From Collinsella sp. AM18-10 (GTDB taxonomy: Bacteria > Actinomycetota > Coriobacteriia > Coriobacteriales > Coriobacteriaceae), in contig NZ_QRJO01000001.1 of the NCBI RefSeq assembly GCF_003471585.1, positions 186,001 to 250,000 on the forward strand: a DNA stretch of 64,000 bases, written 5' to 3'. Each line of letters opens with the position of its first letter. The first letter of the stretch is position 1. A program made the position numbers and the translations under genes. The notes under the pieces are model-generated. The model was not told the DNA's origin and did not search any database. It saw only the letters and a program-made list of their open reading frames with translations. Below, piece by piece: positions 28,946 through 36,424 of this stretch.

Positions 28946-31816
28946 ATGAGTCGCCGCAACACCGAGCTGCTCTTGCTCATCGCCTCGGCGTTCCCCGTCA
29001 TCCTGCTGTATGCGATGTACGTGCTCACCGCGGGCGCTGCCATCTCCTTTGAGACGCTCGCCGTACCGATCGGCCTCTTTGCCGCCTTTGCTGCGGCCCA
29101 CATTGCCGTGCGCATCTTGGCGCCCGGTGCCGACCCCGCCATCCTGCCCATTGTCTTTGTGCTTTCGGGCATCGGTATCACGTTCGTGACGCGTCTCGCA
29201 CCCGCTCTCGCGATCTCACAGCTCATCATCCTGTTTGTCTCGGTGGCCCTGATGGTGGGAACGCTCGCGTTGGTTAAGAACCTCGACGTAGTCATGCGCT
29301 ACAAGTACACCTTTGGCATTATCGGCATCATTCTGCTGATGCTGCCTATCTTTATCGGCACCACGATCTCGGGCTCCAAGCTGTGGATTCGCATCGCGGG
29401 CTTTACCATCCAGCCCGGCGAGTTCGCCAAAGTCTTTATCGTGCTGTTCCTGGCCGGGTACCTGGCCGAGAACCGCGAACTGCTCTCCATCTCCAACCGC
29501 AAGATCCTGGGCTTTAAGATCCCTCGCCTGCGACTGCTGCTGCCGCTGTTTGCCGTGTGGGGTGTGTGCCTGCTCGTCGTCGTCTTCGAACGCGACCTGG
29601 GTTCGGCCGTGCTGTTCTACACCATCTTCTTGCTGATGCTCTACGTTGCCACGGGGCGCTTTTCGTATGTCGTTATCGGCCTTGCGCTCTTAGCCGTTGG
29701 AGCCGTGGGCGCCTACAAGTTCCTGTCGCACGTTCAGGTGCGTTTCCAGGTTTGGGTCGATCCGTTTAAGGACGCCCAGGGCCAGGGCTACCAGATCGTC
29801 CAGTCGCTCTTCTCGCTTGCCGATGGCGGTCTGGTCGGTGTTGGCATCGGCAACGGCATGGCCAACAACATCCCTGTCGTCGAGTCCGACTTTATCTTCT
29901 CTGCCATCGGCGAGGAGATGGGCCTTTTGGGCGGCGGCGCCGTGCTCATCCTGTTTATGCTCTTTGCCGTGCGTGGCCTCACCACGGCTGCCCGCGCTAA
30001 ATCCGACCTCGCCGCCTTTAGCGCCACGGGCCTTACGGCCGCCATCAGCTTCCAGGCCTTCTTGATCGTGGGCGGCGTTACCCGCCTGATCCCGCTGACC
30101 GGCGTCACCCTGCCCTTTATGAGCCAGGGCGGTTCCTCACTGCTGGCAAGCTTTATCATCGTCGCGCTCCTGCTGCGCGCCGGTGACGAAGCGACCGGAC
30201 GCGAGGCCGAGCTTACTGGCACCGGCACCATGACCGCCATCACCGATGATCAGGTCGCATCCGCCGCCGCCCCGACGGGCACGCGCTTTGCCACCTCGTC
30301 TTCCTACGGCAGCGGCAGCCATTCCGTCGGCTCGCGCATGCGCCGTCGCCTGCTCGACACGCCTGAATCCGGTGTGCTCGGCCGCGTTGCGCTCGCCAAC
30401 CGTCTAACCCGTGCGGTGCTCGCCTTTACGGCGCTGTTCGCCATCCTTATCGGCAACCTCACCTATGTCCAGGTCATCAAGGCCAAGGACTATCAGGATA
30501 TGCCGACCAACAACCACACTATCGCCCGCTCCAAGTACATCCAGCGCGGTTCTATCATCACGTCCGACGGCGTGACGCTGGCCGAGTCGCTGCAGCAGGA
30601 GGACGGCACCTACGTACGCTCCTACCCCAACGGCAACCTGGCAGCGCACGTGGTTGGCTACGTGAGCCAGCAGTATGGCACCACCGCCATCGAGAGCGTC
30701 ATGAACGACACGCTCACCGGCTCTAAGGATTACTCCAGCTGGAACAACGCCATCGCGTCGCTCGCGGGCCAGACCCAGCCGGGCAACACCGCCAAGCTCA
30801 CCATCGACTCGCGTATCCAGACGGCGGCCGAGCAGGCGCTCAAGGGCTTTAAGGGCGCTGTAGTGGTCATCGACCCGCGTACCGGTGCGGTGCTCGCATG
30901 CGCCAGCTCGCCCACCTATGACAACACCAACATCGACGCCCTGCTGCAGGCGGGCGGCGGCGAGGACGGCTCCATGTACAATCGCGCCATGGACGCGCTG
31001 TACACGCCGGGCTCCACGTTTAAGGTCGTTACGCTTTCCGCGGCACTCGAGACCGGCACCGCCAGCCTTACCAGCACCTACCAGGCGCCCGGCTCCATGG
31101 ACATCGGCAACGCGCCGGTCACCAACTATGCCAACGAGAGCTACGGCACCATCAGCCTGCAGCAGGCCTTTGCCGTGTCTTCCAACGTCGTCTTTGGCCA
31201 GGTGGCAAACGAAGTTGGCGCAAACACGCTCGTGCAGTTTGCCAACGCCTTTGGCTACGGCCAAAAGCTCGGCCAGGACCTGACCTCCGCGGCTTCCATC
31301 ATGGCCGACCCGTCGCTCATGACCGAGTGGGAGACCGCCTGGGCCGGCGCCGGCCAGCCTGTCGGCATGGACCACACGCCCGGGCCGCAGACCACCGTCA
31401 TGCAAAACGCCGTGATTGCCGCCGCCATCGCTAACAGTGGCGTGGTCATGGACCCGTACTTTGTAGCCCAGGTACTCGCCCCGGACGGAACTGTGGTCAA
31501 GACCACGCAGTCCCGCTCGCTGGGTCAGGCCGTCAGCTCCGCCACGGCCGACCAGGTCAAGCAGGCCATGCTCGCCGTCGTCCAGTCCGGTACCGGCACC
31601 GATGCCCAGGTCCCCGGCGTCAAGGTCGCCGGCAAGACCGGCTCGGCCGAGACCGGCGGCACCAACGTCAACTCGATGTTCGTTGGCTTTGCACCTTATG
31701 ATTCACCCACGGTCGCCATCTCGGTGGCCTTGGAGGATTACGACAAACACGACGTCAAGGCGGCCAAGATTGCCGGCATCGTCCTGACCGCGGCGCTCGC
31801 CGCACAGGGAGCGTGA
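28946..31816 (+). CDS. Natural FtsW/RodA-PBP fusion (SEDS glycosyltransferase plus class B transpeptidase)
   Basis: 956 residues in one reading frame. Residues 1 to about 415 are a SEDS protein: about ten membrane helices, the segment GSKLWIRIAG, the loop RFQVWVDPFKDAQGQGYQ, and LPFMSQGGSSLLA. A linker and a new membrane anchor (about 487-512) lead to a class B PBP: QRGSIITSDGVTLAES, active-site Ser690 and Lys693 in PGSTFK, SSN at about 744, and KTGSAE at about 895. Most actinobacteria encode these as two adjacent genes (rodA and pbpA). ATG 28946 has GGGAG eight bases upstream. It should both polymerise and crosslink peptidoglycan. Confidence 0.95.
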   Translation: MSRRNTELLLLIASAFPVILLYAMYVLTAGAAISFETLAVPIGLFAAFAAAHIAVRILAPGADPAILPIVFVLSGIGITFVTRLAPALAISQLIILFVSVALMVGTLALVKNLDVVMRYKYTFGIIGIILLMLPIFIGTTISGSKLWIRIAGFTIQPGEFAKVFIVLFLAGYLAENRELLSISNRKILGFKIPRLRLLLPLFAVWGVCLLVVVFERDLGSAVLFYTIFLLMLYVATGRFSYVVIGLALLAVGAVGAYKFLSHVQVRFQVWVDPFKDAQGQGYQIVQSLFSLADGGLVGVGIGNGMANNIPVVESDFIFSAIGEEMGLLGGGAVLILFMLFAVRGLTTAARAKSDLAAFSATGLTAAISFQAFLIVGGVTRLIPLTGVTLPFMSQGGSSLLASFIIVALLLRAGDEATGREAELTGTGTMTAITDDQVASAAAPTGTRFATSSSYGSGSHSVGSRMRRRLLDTPESGVLGRVALANRLTRAVLAFTALFAILIGNLTYVQVIKAKDYQDMPTNNHTIARSKYIQRGSIITSDGVTLAESLQQEDGTYVRSYPNGNLAAHVVGYVSQQYGTTAIESVMNDTLTGSKDYSSWNNAIASLAGQTQPGNTAKLTIDSRIQTAAEQALKGFKGAVVVIDPRTGAVLACASSPTYDNTNIDALLQAGGGEDGSMYNRAMDALYTPGSTFKVVTLSAALETGTASLTSTYQAPGSMDIGNAPVTNYANESYGTISLQQAFAVSSNVVFGQVANEVGANTLVQFANAFGYGQKLGQDLTSAASIMADPSLMTEWETAWAGAGQPVGMDHTPGPQTTVMQNAVIAAAIANSGVVMDPYFVAQVLAPDGTVVKTTQSRSLGQAVSSATADQVKQAMLAVVQSGTGTDAQVPGVKVAGKTGSAETGGTNVNSMFVGFAPYDSPTVAISVALEDYDKHDVKAAKIAGIVLTAALAAQGA

Positions 31817-31948
31817 TGCCCATGATCGAATCGGACACCCGAGGCGCGCCGCGGCCGAAGAGTTAGCGGCAACGCGCCACACGGCCCCAGCGGCCACATC
31901 GTAGGTACTACACACATCGTTGAGCGAATAGTTATGTTAGGAGCAGGA

Positions 31949-33916
31949 ATGGAACAGAGGGTCCTCGGGGGAAGATACCTCCTCAAGGATAAGGTGGGGA
32001 CAGGCGGTATGGCGACCGTCTACCGTGCACAGGACCAGGTCCTTGACCGCACGGTGGCCGTCAAGATCATGCTGCCGCAGTATGCCGGCGACGCCACCTT
32101 CGCCGCACGCTTTAAGCAGGAGGCCCAGGCAGCAGCCGGCCTCTCCTCCCCCTATATCGTAGGCGTCTACGATTGGGGCAAGGACGGCGACACCTATTAC
32201 ATCGTCATGGAGTACCTGCGCGGCACCGACCTTAAGAGCGGCATCAAGAGCCACGGCGCCCTCGACCCCAAGAAGGTCGCCCAGATCGGCTCGCAGATCA
32301 GCTCCGCGCTTTCGGTCGCCCACAAGCACGAGATCATCCACCGCGACATTAAGCCGCAAAACATCATGGTGCTGCCCGACGGTAACATCAAGGTGATGGA
32401 CTTTGGCATCGCGCGCGCCAAGAACAGCCACCTCACGCAAGACAACAACGTGCTGGGGACCGCCCACTACGTCAGCCCCGAGCAGACCCGTGGTCAGGAC
32501 CTCGGCCCCACCTCGGATATCTACTCGCTGGGCGTCGTGATGTACGAGTGCGCCACCGGCCGCGTTCCCTTTGACGGTGACGACGCCATCTCGGTCGCAC
32601 TCAAGCAGGTCAACGAGCTGCCTATTCCGCCGAGCCAGATCAACTCCGGTGTCGACGCCGACCTTGAGCGCATCATCCTCAAGTGCATGGAGAAGGACCC
32701 GGCAAACCGCTTCCAGACCGCCGACGAGCTGCGTCAGGTGCTCAACAGCTACCTGTCGGGCCGTGCCGTAAACATCTCGGAGCCCACACGCATCATCGGT
32801 GCCCCCGGTGAACTGGGCGCCACCAAGACTCGCGAGCTTTCCGATCAGACGCGCGCCATGGTGCGTCCCGTCTCGGGCGTGAGCGGCCAGAATACCGCCC
32901 GTAGCTCGGTTTCGGGCTCCACCGGCTCCTACGAGGTCGAAAAGCCCAAATCCAACAAGAACAAGATCATCGCCGCCGTGGTGGCGGCCGTTGCCGTCAT
33001 CGGTATCGTGGTGGCCTTTGCCACAGGACTCTTTGGCGGCGAGCAGGTCACCGTGCCCGATGTGCTGGGCAAGGACCAGCAGACTGCCGTCGAGCAGATC
33101 AAGGAAGCCGGCCTCGAGGTCGGCACCATCGACCAAAGCTACAACGACGATATCGACGAGGGCAAGGTCGCCGAGCAGACGCCCAACGGCAAAACCAAGA
33201 AGGCCAAGGGCACCAAGGTGAACCTGGTAATCTCCAAGGGCCCCAAGCCCTCCGAGAAGGTTGAGGTTCCCCGGCTTGTCGGCCTGACCAAGGACCAGGC
33301 AGAAGCCGCGCTGGCAAGCGTTGGCCTGAAGGGCAACGCCTCCGAGGAGGCCAACGAGGCCGATGAGGGCCAGGTCTTTGAGCAGGGCACCGAACCCGGT
33401 AAGGAAGTCGAGAAGGGCACGACCATCTCGTACAAGGTCTCCAGCGGTCCTGACACCACCTCCGTCCCCGATCTGACCGACATGACCGAGGCTCAGGCGC
33501 GCAACGCCCTCGATATGGCAGGCTTTGGCGTCGACGTGAGCTACCAGGAGAACGATTCGGTTACCGAGGGCACCGTGATTAGCTGGAACCCCAGCGGCAA
33601 GCAGAAGCCCGGCGCCACGATTACCGTCGTCATTGCCAAGAAGTCCGGCAAGGCCTCCGTCCCGGGCAACCTATACGGCAAGAGCATTTCCGCCGCCGTT
33701 ACCGCGCTCAACAACGCCGGTTTCTATAACATTGGCTTCTGTGACCAGAACGGCAATCCCGTGAGCGGTAACGAGGATGCCACCGTTACGGGCGTCTCCC
33801 CCACCGGCAAGCAGTCCACCGACAGCACGATTACGCTGACGGTTGCACTTTCTGGCTCGGGTTCGGGTTCGGGCTCGGGCTCGGGCACGGGCGGCGATTC
33901 CGGTACGACCAACTAG
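31949..33916 (+). CDS. pknB: PASTA-domain Ser/Thr kinase, PknB type
   Basis: 655 residues. Kinase domain at about 10-270 (GTGGMATVYRA, VAVKIM, IHRDIKPQNIMV, MDFGIARA, GTAHYVSPEQ). One membrane helix lies at about 338-360. Outside are four PASTA repeats (about 369-436, 437-507, 507-571, 571-640), the first beginning VPDVLGKDQQTAVEQI, then a Gly/Ser tail. PASTA repeats bind muropeptides or lipid II and tune the kinase to wall synthesis. ATG 31949 was chosen over 31934 because AGGAG lies five bases before it. It is the last gene of the operon. Confidence 0.96.
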   Translation: MEQRVLGGRYLLKDKVGTGGMATVYRAQDQVLDRTVAVKIMLPQYAGDATFAARFKQEAQAAAGLSSPYIVGVYDWGKDGDTYYIVMEYLRGTDLKSGIKSHGALDPKKVAQIGSQISSALSVAHKHEIIHRDIKPQNIMVLPDGNIKVMDFGIARAKNSHLTQDNNVLGTAHYVSPEQTRGQDLGPTSDIYSLGVVMYECATGRVPFDGDDAISVALKQVNELPIPPSQINSGVDADLERIILKCMEKDPANRFQTADELRQVLNSYLSGRAVNISEPTRIIGAPGELGATKTRELSDQTRAMVRPVSGVSGQNTARSSVSGSTGSYEVEKPKSNKNKIIAAVVAAVAVIGIVVAFATGLFGGEQVTVPDVLGKDQQTAVEQIKEAGLEVGTIDQSYNDDIDEGKVAEQTPNGKTKKAKGTKVNLVISKGPKPSEKVEVPRLVGLTKDQAEAALASVGLKGNASEEANEADEGQVFEQGTEPGKEVEKGTTISYKVSSGPDTTSVPDLTDMTEAQARNALDMAGFGVDVSYQENDSVTEGTVISWNPSGKQKPGATITVVIAKKSGKASVPGNLYGKSISAAVTALNNAGFYNIGFCDQNGNPVSGNEDATVTGVSPTGKQSTDSTITLTVALSGSGSGSGSGSGTGGDSGTTN

Positions 33917-33968
33917 TCATCAAGACGTTGCCCACAGCGGCTGCTGACGTAAATACATTCGCTCAATT

Positions 33969-34003
33969 GCGCCCGTTTGCTCCCCCTGCAAACGGGCGCT
34001 TTC
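33969..34003 (+). terminator. Operon terminator after pknB
   Basis: GCGCCCGTTTG pairs perfectly with CAAACGGGCGC over a nine-base loop, followed by TTTCTT. Confidence 0.9.
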
Positions 34004-34047
34004 TTCATCTGAAGTAGCGAAAACCACGGCATACCTTTAAACCAGAA

Positions 34048-34076
34048 GAGCCCGGCACCGTGGTGGTACCGGGCTC
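34048..34076 (-). terminator. Displaced original terminator of tRNA-Arg
   Basis: GAGCCCGGTACC pairs with GGTGCCGGGCTC (one mismatch), followed on the minus strand by TTCTGGTTT. It lies nine bases beyond the duplicated tRNA 3' end, where the tRNA terminator should have been before the island inserted. Confidence 0.7.
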
Positions 34077-34084
34077 GGCAAATC

Positions 34085-34132
34085 TCTGGTGCCCCCGGGC
34101 GGATTCGAACCGTCGGCACCCGCTTTAGGAGA
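34085..34132 (-). repeat. Attachment site: duplicated 3' half of tRNA-Arg(CCU)
   Basis: 48 bp identical, except one base, to 41384-41431 in the intact tRNA gene. It covers the anticodon loop, T arm, acceptor 3' strand and CCA. The 5' half of the tRNA is missing here, so this is an attachment-site copy, not a working tRNA. The true tRNA lies 7.3 kb away on the same strand. Confidence 0.9.
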
Positions 34133-34243
34133 TATGATTTAATGCTACCCCCTGTCATTCATCAAGCAACATTGAACAACATATAACCGCAGATAAAAAG
34201 ACCAATTTGCTTGCGTCCTTCTGCTGGGCCTTTCATGAAAATA

Positions 34244-34279
34244 GGGACACCGAGCGCAACGCGTTGCGCTCGGTGTCCC
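34244..34279. repeat. Perfect 36-bp palindrome
   Basis: GGGACACCGAGCGCAACG is followed directly by its exact reverse complement, with no loop. It lies between the left attachment site and the small peptide gene. It could be a recombination or replication site, or a transcription barrier. Confidence 0.75.
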
Positions 34280-34456
34280 AAGGCTGTTGCAATGAGAATG
34301 AGAATCAAGGCTTCGATAGCAGGATGACAACGCGGGCATAATTTGATTTTTGAAATATGGACGAATTCCTCGTCAGGAGGGTAAAATGATGCCGACGGCA
34401 GCCCAAGTTGTAGAGAGCTGGGCAGAGCCGTTGCTTAATGAAGTTGGGTCATCGTC

Positions 34457-34582
34457 TTAGCGACGGTGGCCTTTCTTTTTGGGCTTCGAACCCTGCTTGA
34501 GTGCCTTGGAAAGGCCGACAAGGGCCGTGAGGAGCGAGACCATAGCGGTCAGGAGCTTCACGAGCTCGGTGAAATCGGTCAT
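34457..34582 (-). CDS. 41-residue membrane peptide (holin-like or toxin-like)
   Basis: ATG 34582 lies eight bases after GGAGG in a strong ribosome site (GGGAGGTGAT). The product begins MTDFTELVKLLTAMVSLL, continues with a second hydrophobic stretch (TALVGLSKAL) and ends with a very basic tail (KQGSKPKKKGHRR). A short acidic start, one helix and a Lys/Arg tail are typical of small membrane toxins and holin-like peptides. An inverted repeat (GGGCAGAGCC at 34420-34429, complement at 34608-34617) flanks the gene. An alternative start at 34588 is too close to the ribosome site. Confidence 0.6.
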   Translation of the reverse strand: MTDFTELVKLLTAMVSLLTALVGLSKALKQGSKPKKKGHRR

Positions 34583-34793
34583 GGGCATCACCTCCCATCG
34601 AATGGAGGGCTCTGCCCGGCACGAGGGCTGCCGACAGCGAGGATGATTTTATCAGAGTGGTTGGCCCTCTCCGATCAATCCACGCTCCTCACCCTCGCGA
34701 AGAGTGCGAGCATGGCAGAATCGGCACTAAACGGCAGTGCGTTAGGGCACCGACGACGAGCTTTCAAAAACTAGCAAGGCGTGTCGCCGTTGC

Positions 34794-34837
34794 GGTACCG
34801 GGCTCGACAAGCCTCTGGTGCCCCCGGGCGAATTCGA
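34794..34837 (-). repeat. Second, degenerate attachment-site copy inside the island
   Basis: 44 bp matching 34065-34108 with about four differences. It includes the distal terminator arm (GGTACCGGGCTCG) and the first 24 bp of the tRNA 3' end (TCTGGTGCCCCCGGGCG...), after which similarity stops. Because it contains sequence from beyond the tRNA, it points to an earlier or tandem insertion. Confidence 0.65.
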
Positions 34838-34881
34838 CCCCCCCCGCGGGAAATTGGTGACGCGGGCGCCGGCGGCCCGAA

Positions 34882-35104
34882 TTGGCCGAGCGCGACATGG
34901 CCTGCAGGGGACAGACCAAGCGCTTGGAGAGCGCCCGCGTACGCGTCGCGGTTGCCCGCCGGATCGAGGAGGTCGGACACATGCGCGACTACCCCGACCG
35001 AATGGGCGAACTTGAGCGGCGGCTCAGGAGGGATGGCATCGAGCTCGCGAGGTCGAAGGGCGGAGCCTCCAGTATCGCTCCCGCCGAAGGCGGGCAAGAT
35101 GATT
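34882..35104 (+). pseudogene. Remnant resembling a relaxase C-terminus
   Basis: The plus frame reads SARVRVAVARRIEEVGHMRD, then PDRMGELERRLRRDGIELAR and SKGGASSIAPAEGG. This resembles the C-terminal segment of mobilisation relaxases, where a helical stretch leads to 'LRxxGIxxxRxxGGxSYxxP'. The similarity is judged by eye. The frame then runs into the hairpin at 35094 and loses protein character. If correct, the island once had mobilisation genes. Confidence 0.3.
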
Positions 35105-35126
35105 CCGTGCAACGGAATCATCTTGC
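35094..35126. repeat. Perfect 15-bp hairpin with 3-base loop
   Basis: GCAAGATGATTCCGT, loop GCA, then its exact complement. No T-run follows on either strand. It lies at the end of the relaxase-like remnant. Confidence 0.7.
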
Positions 35127-35482
35127 TTGCATGGGGCGAGCCGGTTGGCCAGGCAATGCGAGCCCAGGCAGATGTGCGCCGGTTGAGCCGACGCCGAGAA
35201 GACGCGATCGATGGGGAGCGTCGCACGACGGCGCTCGGCGGCCCGGCGCGAGAGGCCCCGCCCGGCGACTACGGCGGAGCGATGGCGACTACTGGAAGCC
35301 ATCGAGCGAAGCCGTTCGGCGAACGGGGCCGGTGTGAGCGGAGGCGGACGAAACGCGACCCTGGGGAGCGTTGCCAGGGAACCGTAGCGAGAGCGGCGCC
35401 ATGCGTCGCGGGGCCCCGCCCATAAGCGGGACCCATCAGCCGCGAGGCCAATTGTTTTGGCGGCCCTACGATGGAAGCCGGT
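35127..35482. other. GC-rich non-coding stretch of the island
   Basis: About 355 bp downstream of the SEFIR gene. All frames are open for long stretches because of high GC, but none has a convincing start or protein-like composition. It looks like decayed mobile-element sequence. Confidence 0.4.
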
Positions 35483-36400
35483 CTAGAAGTCTATCGTCCC
35501 TGCAACGTCCTCGACTTTCTTCCGATAGGCTGACCGAGCAGCCTCTTCGCGAGCTTGGCGCTTCCGTTCCTTCTCAAGATATTCGGTCTCAAGTTTGTTG
35601 GCCTCTTCCACGCACAAGACGAGGGTGTCACGGTGATAGTCCCTAGCTTCTTCGATGGTGGTCCCATTAAGGATTATTTCGTCGCCGACGACCGATGCGA
35701 TATGGGGCCTATGCATGGTGGTAAATCTTGGCGGCAAGTCCCAGGACTTCAAGAAGAGCTCGCACCACAGAGAGCTGGGGCGTCTCGACAATCGGAACGG
35801 CACTTCGTACAGGGCACTTCCCCTCGTTCCGTCGTTCCTCGGTTCTCCCACCTCATCGACCACAATACCGATGATTCTGATGGGCTCAGAGCCCTCGCCC
35901 TCTTCTTCGCGTTTTTTCGAAGTCGTCTGAGCGATGCGGCGCTTGGGCACAACCGACGGCTTCTTCTTGACCCCATAAAGGGTCGCAAGCAAATCGTTAT
36001 AGCCACGAGACTCGACCCCATCGCCCAAGTCGACCGCCAATTTCCCCTTGAGGAAGGTCGGGAGGCTTTCCTCAACGCCCCCTTCCTTTATTACCGGGAT
36101 AAACTTCCTCTCATTATGCCCAGAGAACAGTTCTCCGCTGATGATATGGCCCTCGTATCCAACCCCACCGATTCTCGCATCGGCCTTCTGCTTATATGCT
36201 GGGGTGCAGACGATAAGAACATAGTCCGACGACCTGACCGACTGCTCCATGAACTGCGGCAACCTGTCACCCAGTTCGAGATCATATTGGTCCAGGACTG
36301 CATCGATCCCGTCCGACAGAAGGCGGTTGGCCAGCGCCTTTACCCATTCGCGGTGTTCTTCGCTTTCCCATGCGTAGGATATGAAAACCTTAGTCAACAT
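35483..36400 (-). CDS. SEFIR/TIR-like domain protein, predicted defence effector
   Basis: 305 residues from ATG 36400. The N-terminal 130 residues have SEFIR/TIR features: KVFISYAWESEEHREWV (box 1), LLSDGIDAVLDQYDLELGD, SSDYVLIVCTPAYKQKAD and RKFIPVIKEGG. The second half (about 165-305) is an unrecognised domain that may sense or bind something, with a charged helical tail (EEANKLETEYLEKERKRQA). SEFIR and TIR proteins occur in phage defence, often degrading NAD. It is the last gene of a three-gene operon, 24 bp after the DUF262/HNH gene. Confidence 0.85.
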   Translation of the reverse strand: MLTKVFISYAWESEEHREWVKALANRLLSDGIDAVLDQYDLELGDRLPQFMEQSVRSSDYVLIVCTPAYKQKADARIGGVGYEGHIISGELFSGHNERKFIPVIKEGGVEESLPTFLKGKLAVDLGDGVESRGYNDLLATLYGVKKKPSVVPKRRIAQTTSKKREEEGEGSEPIRIIGIVVDEVGEPRNDGTRGSALYEVPFRLSRRPSSLWCELFLKSWDLPPRFTTMHRPHIASVVGDEIILNGTTIEEARDYHRDTLVLCVEEANKLETEYLEKERKRQAREEAARSAYRKKVEDVAGTIDF

Positions 36401-36424
36401 GACCCCCAAAGACTAGTCCGAAAT

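Noticed and set aside
34085-34132. A second tRNA gene
   Set aside because: Only the 3' half is present; the D arm and 5' acceptor strand are missing.
34466-34774. 102-codon plus-strand frame in the island
   Set aside because: It runs antisense across the better-supported 41-residue peptide gene and has no ribosome site.
35127-35482. Long open frames in the GC-rich end of the island
   Set aside because: All frames are open because stops are rare at this GC; none has a start signal or a protein-like pattern.
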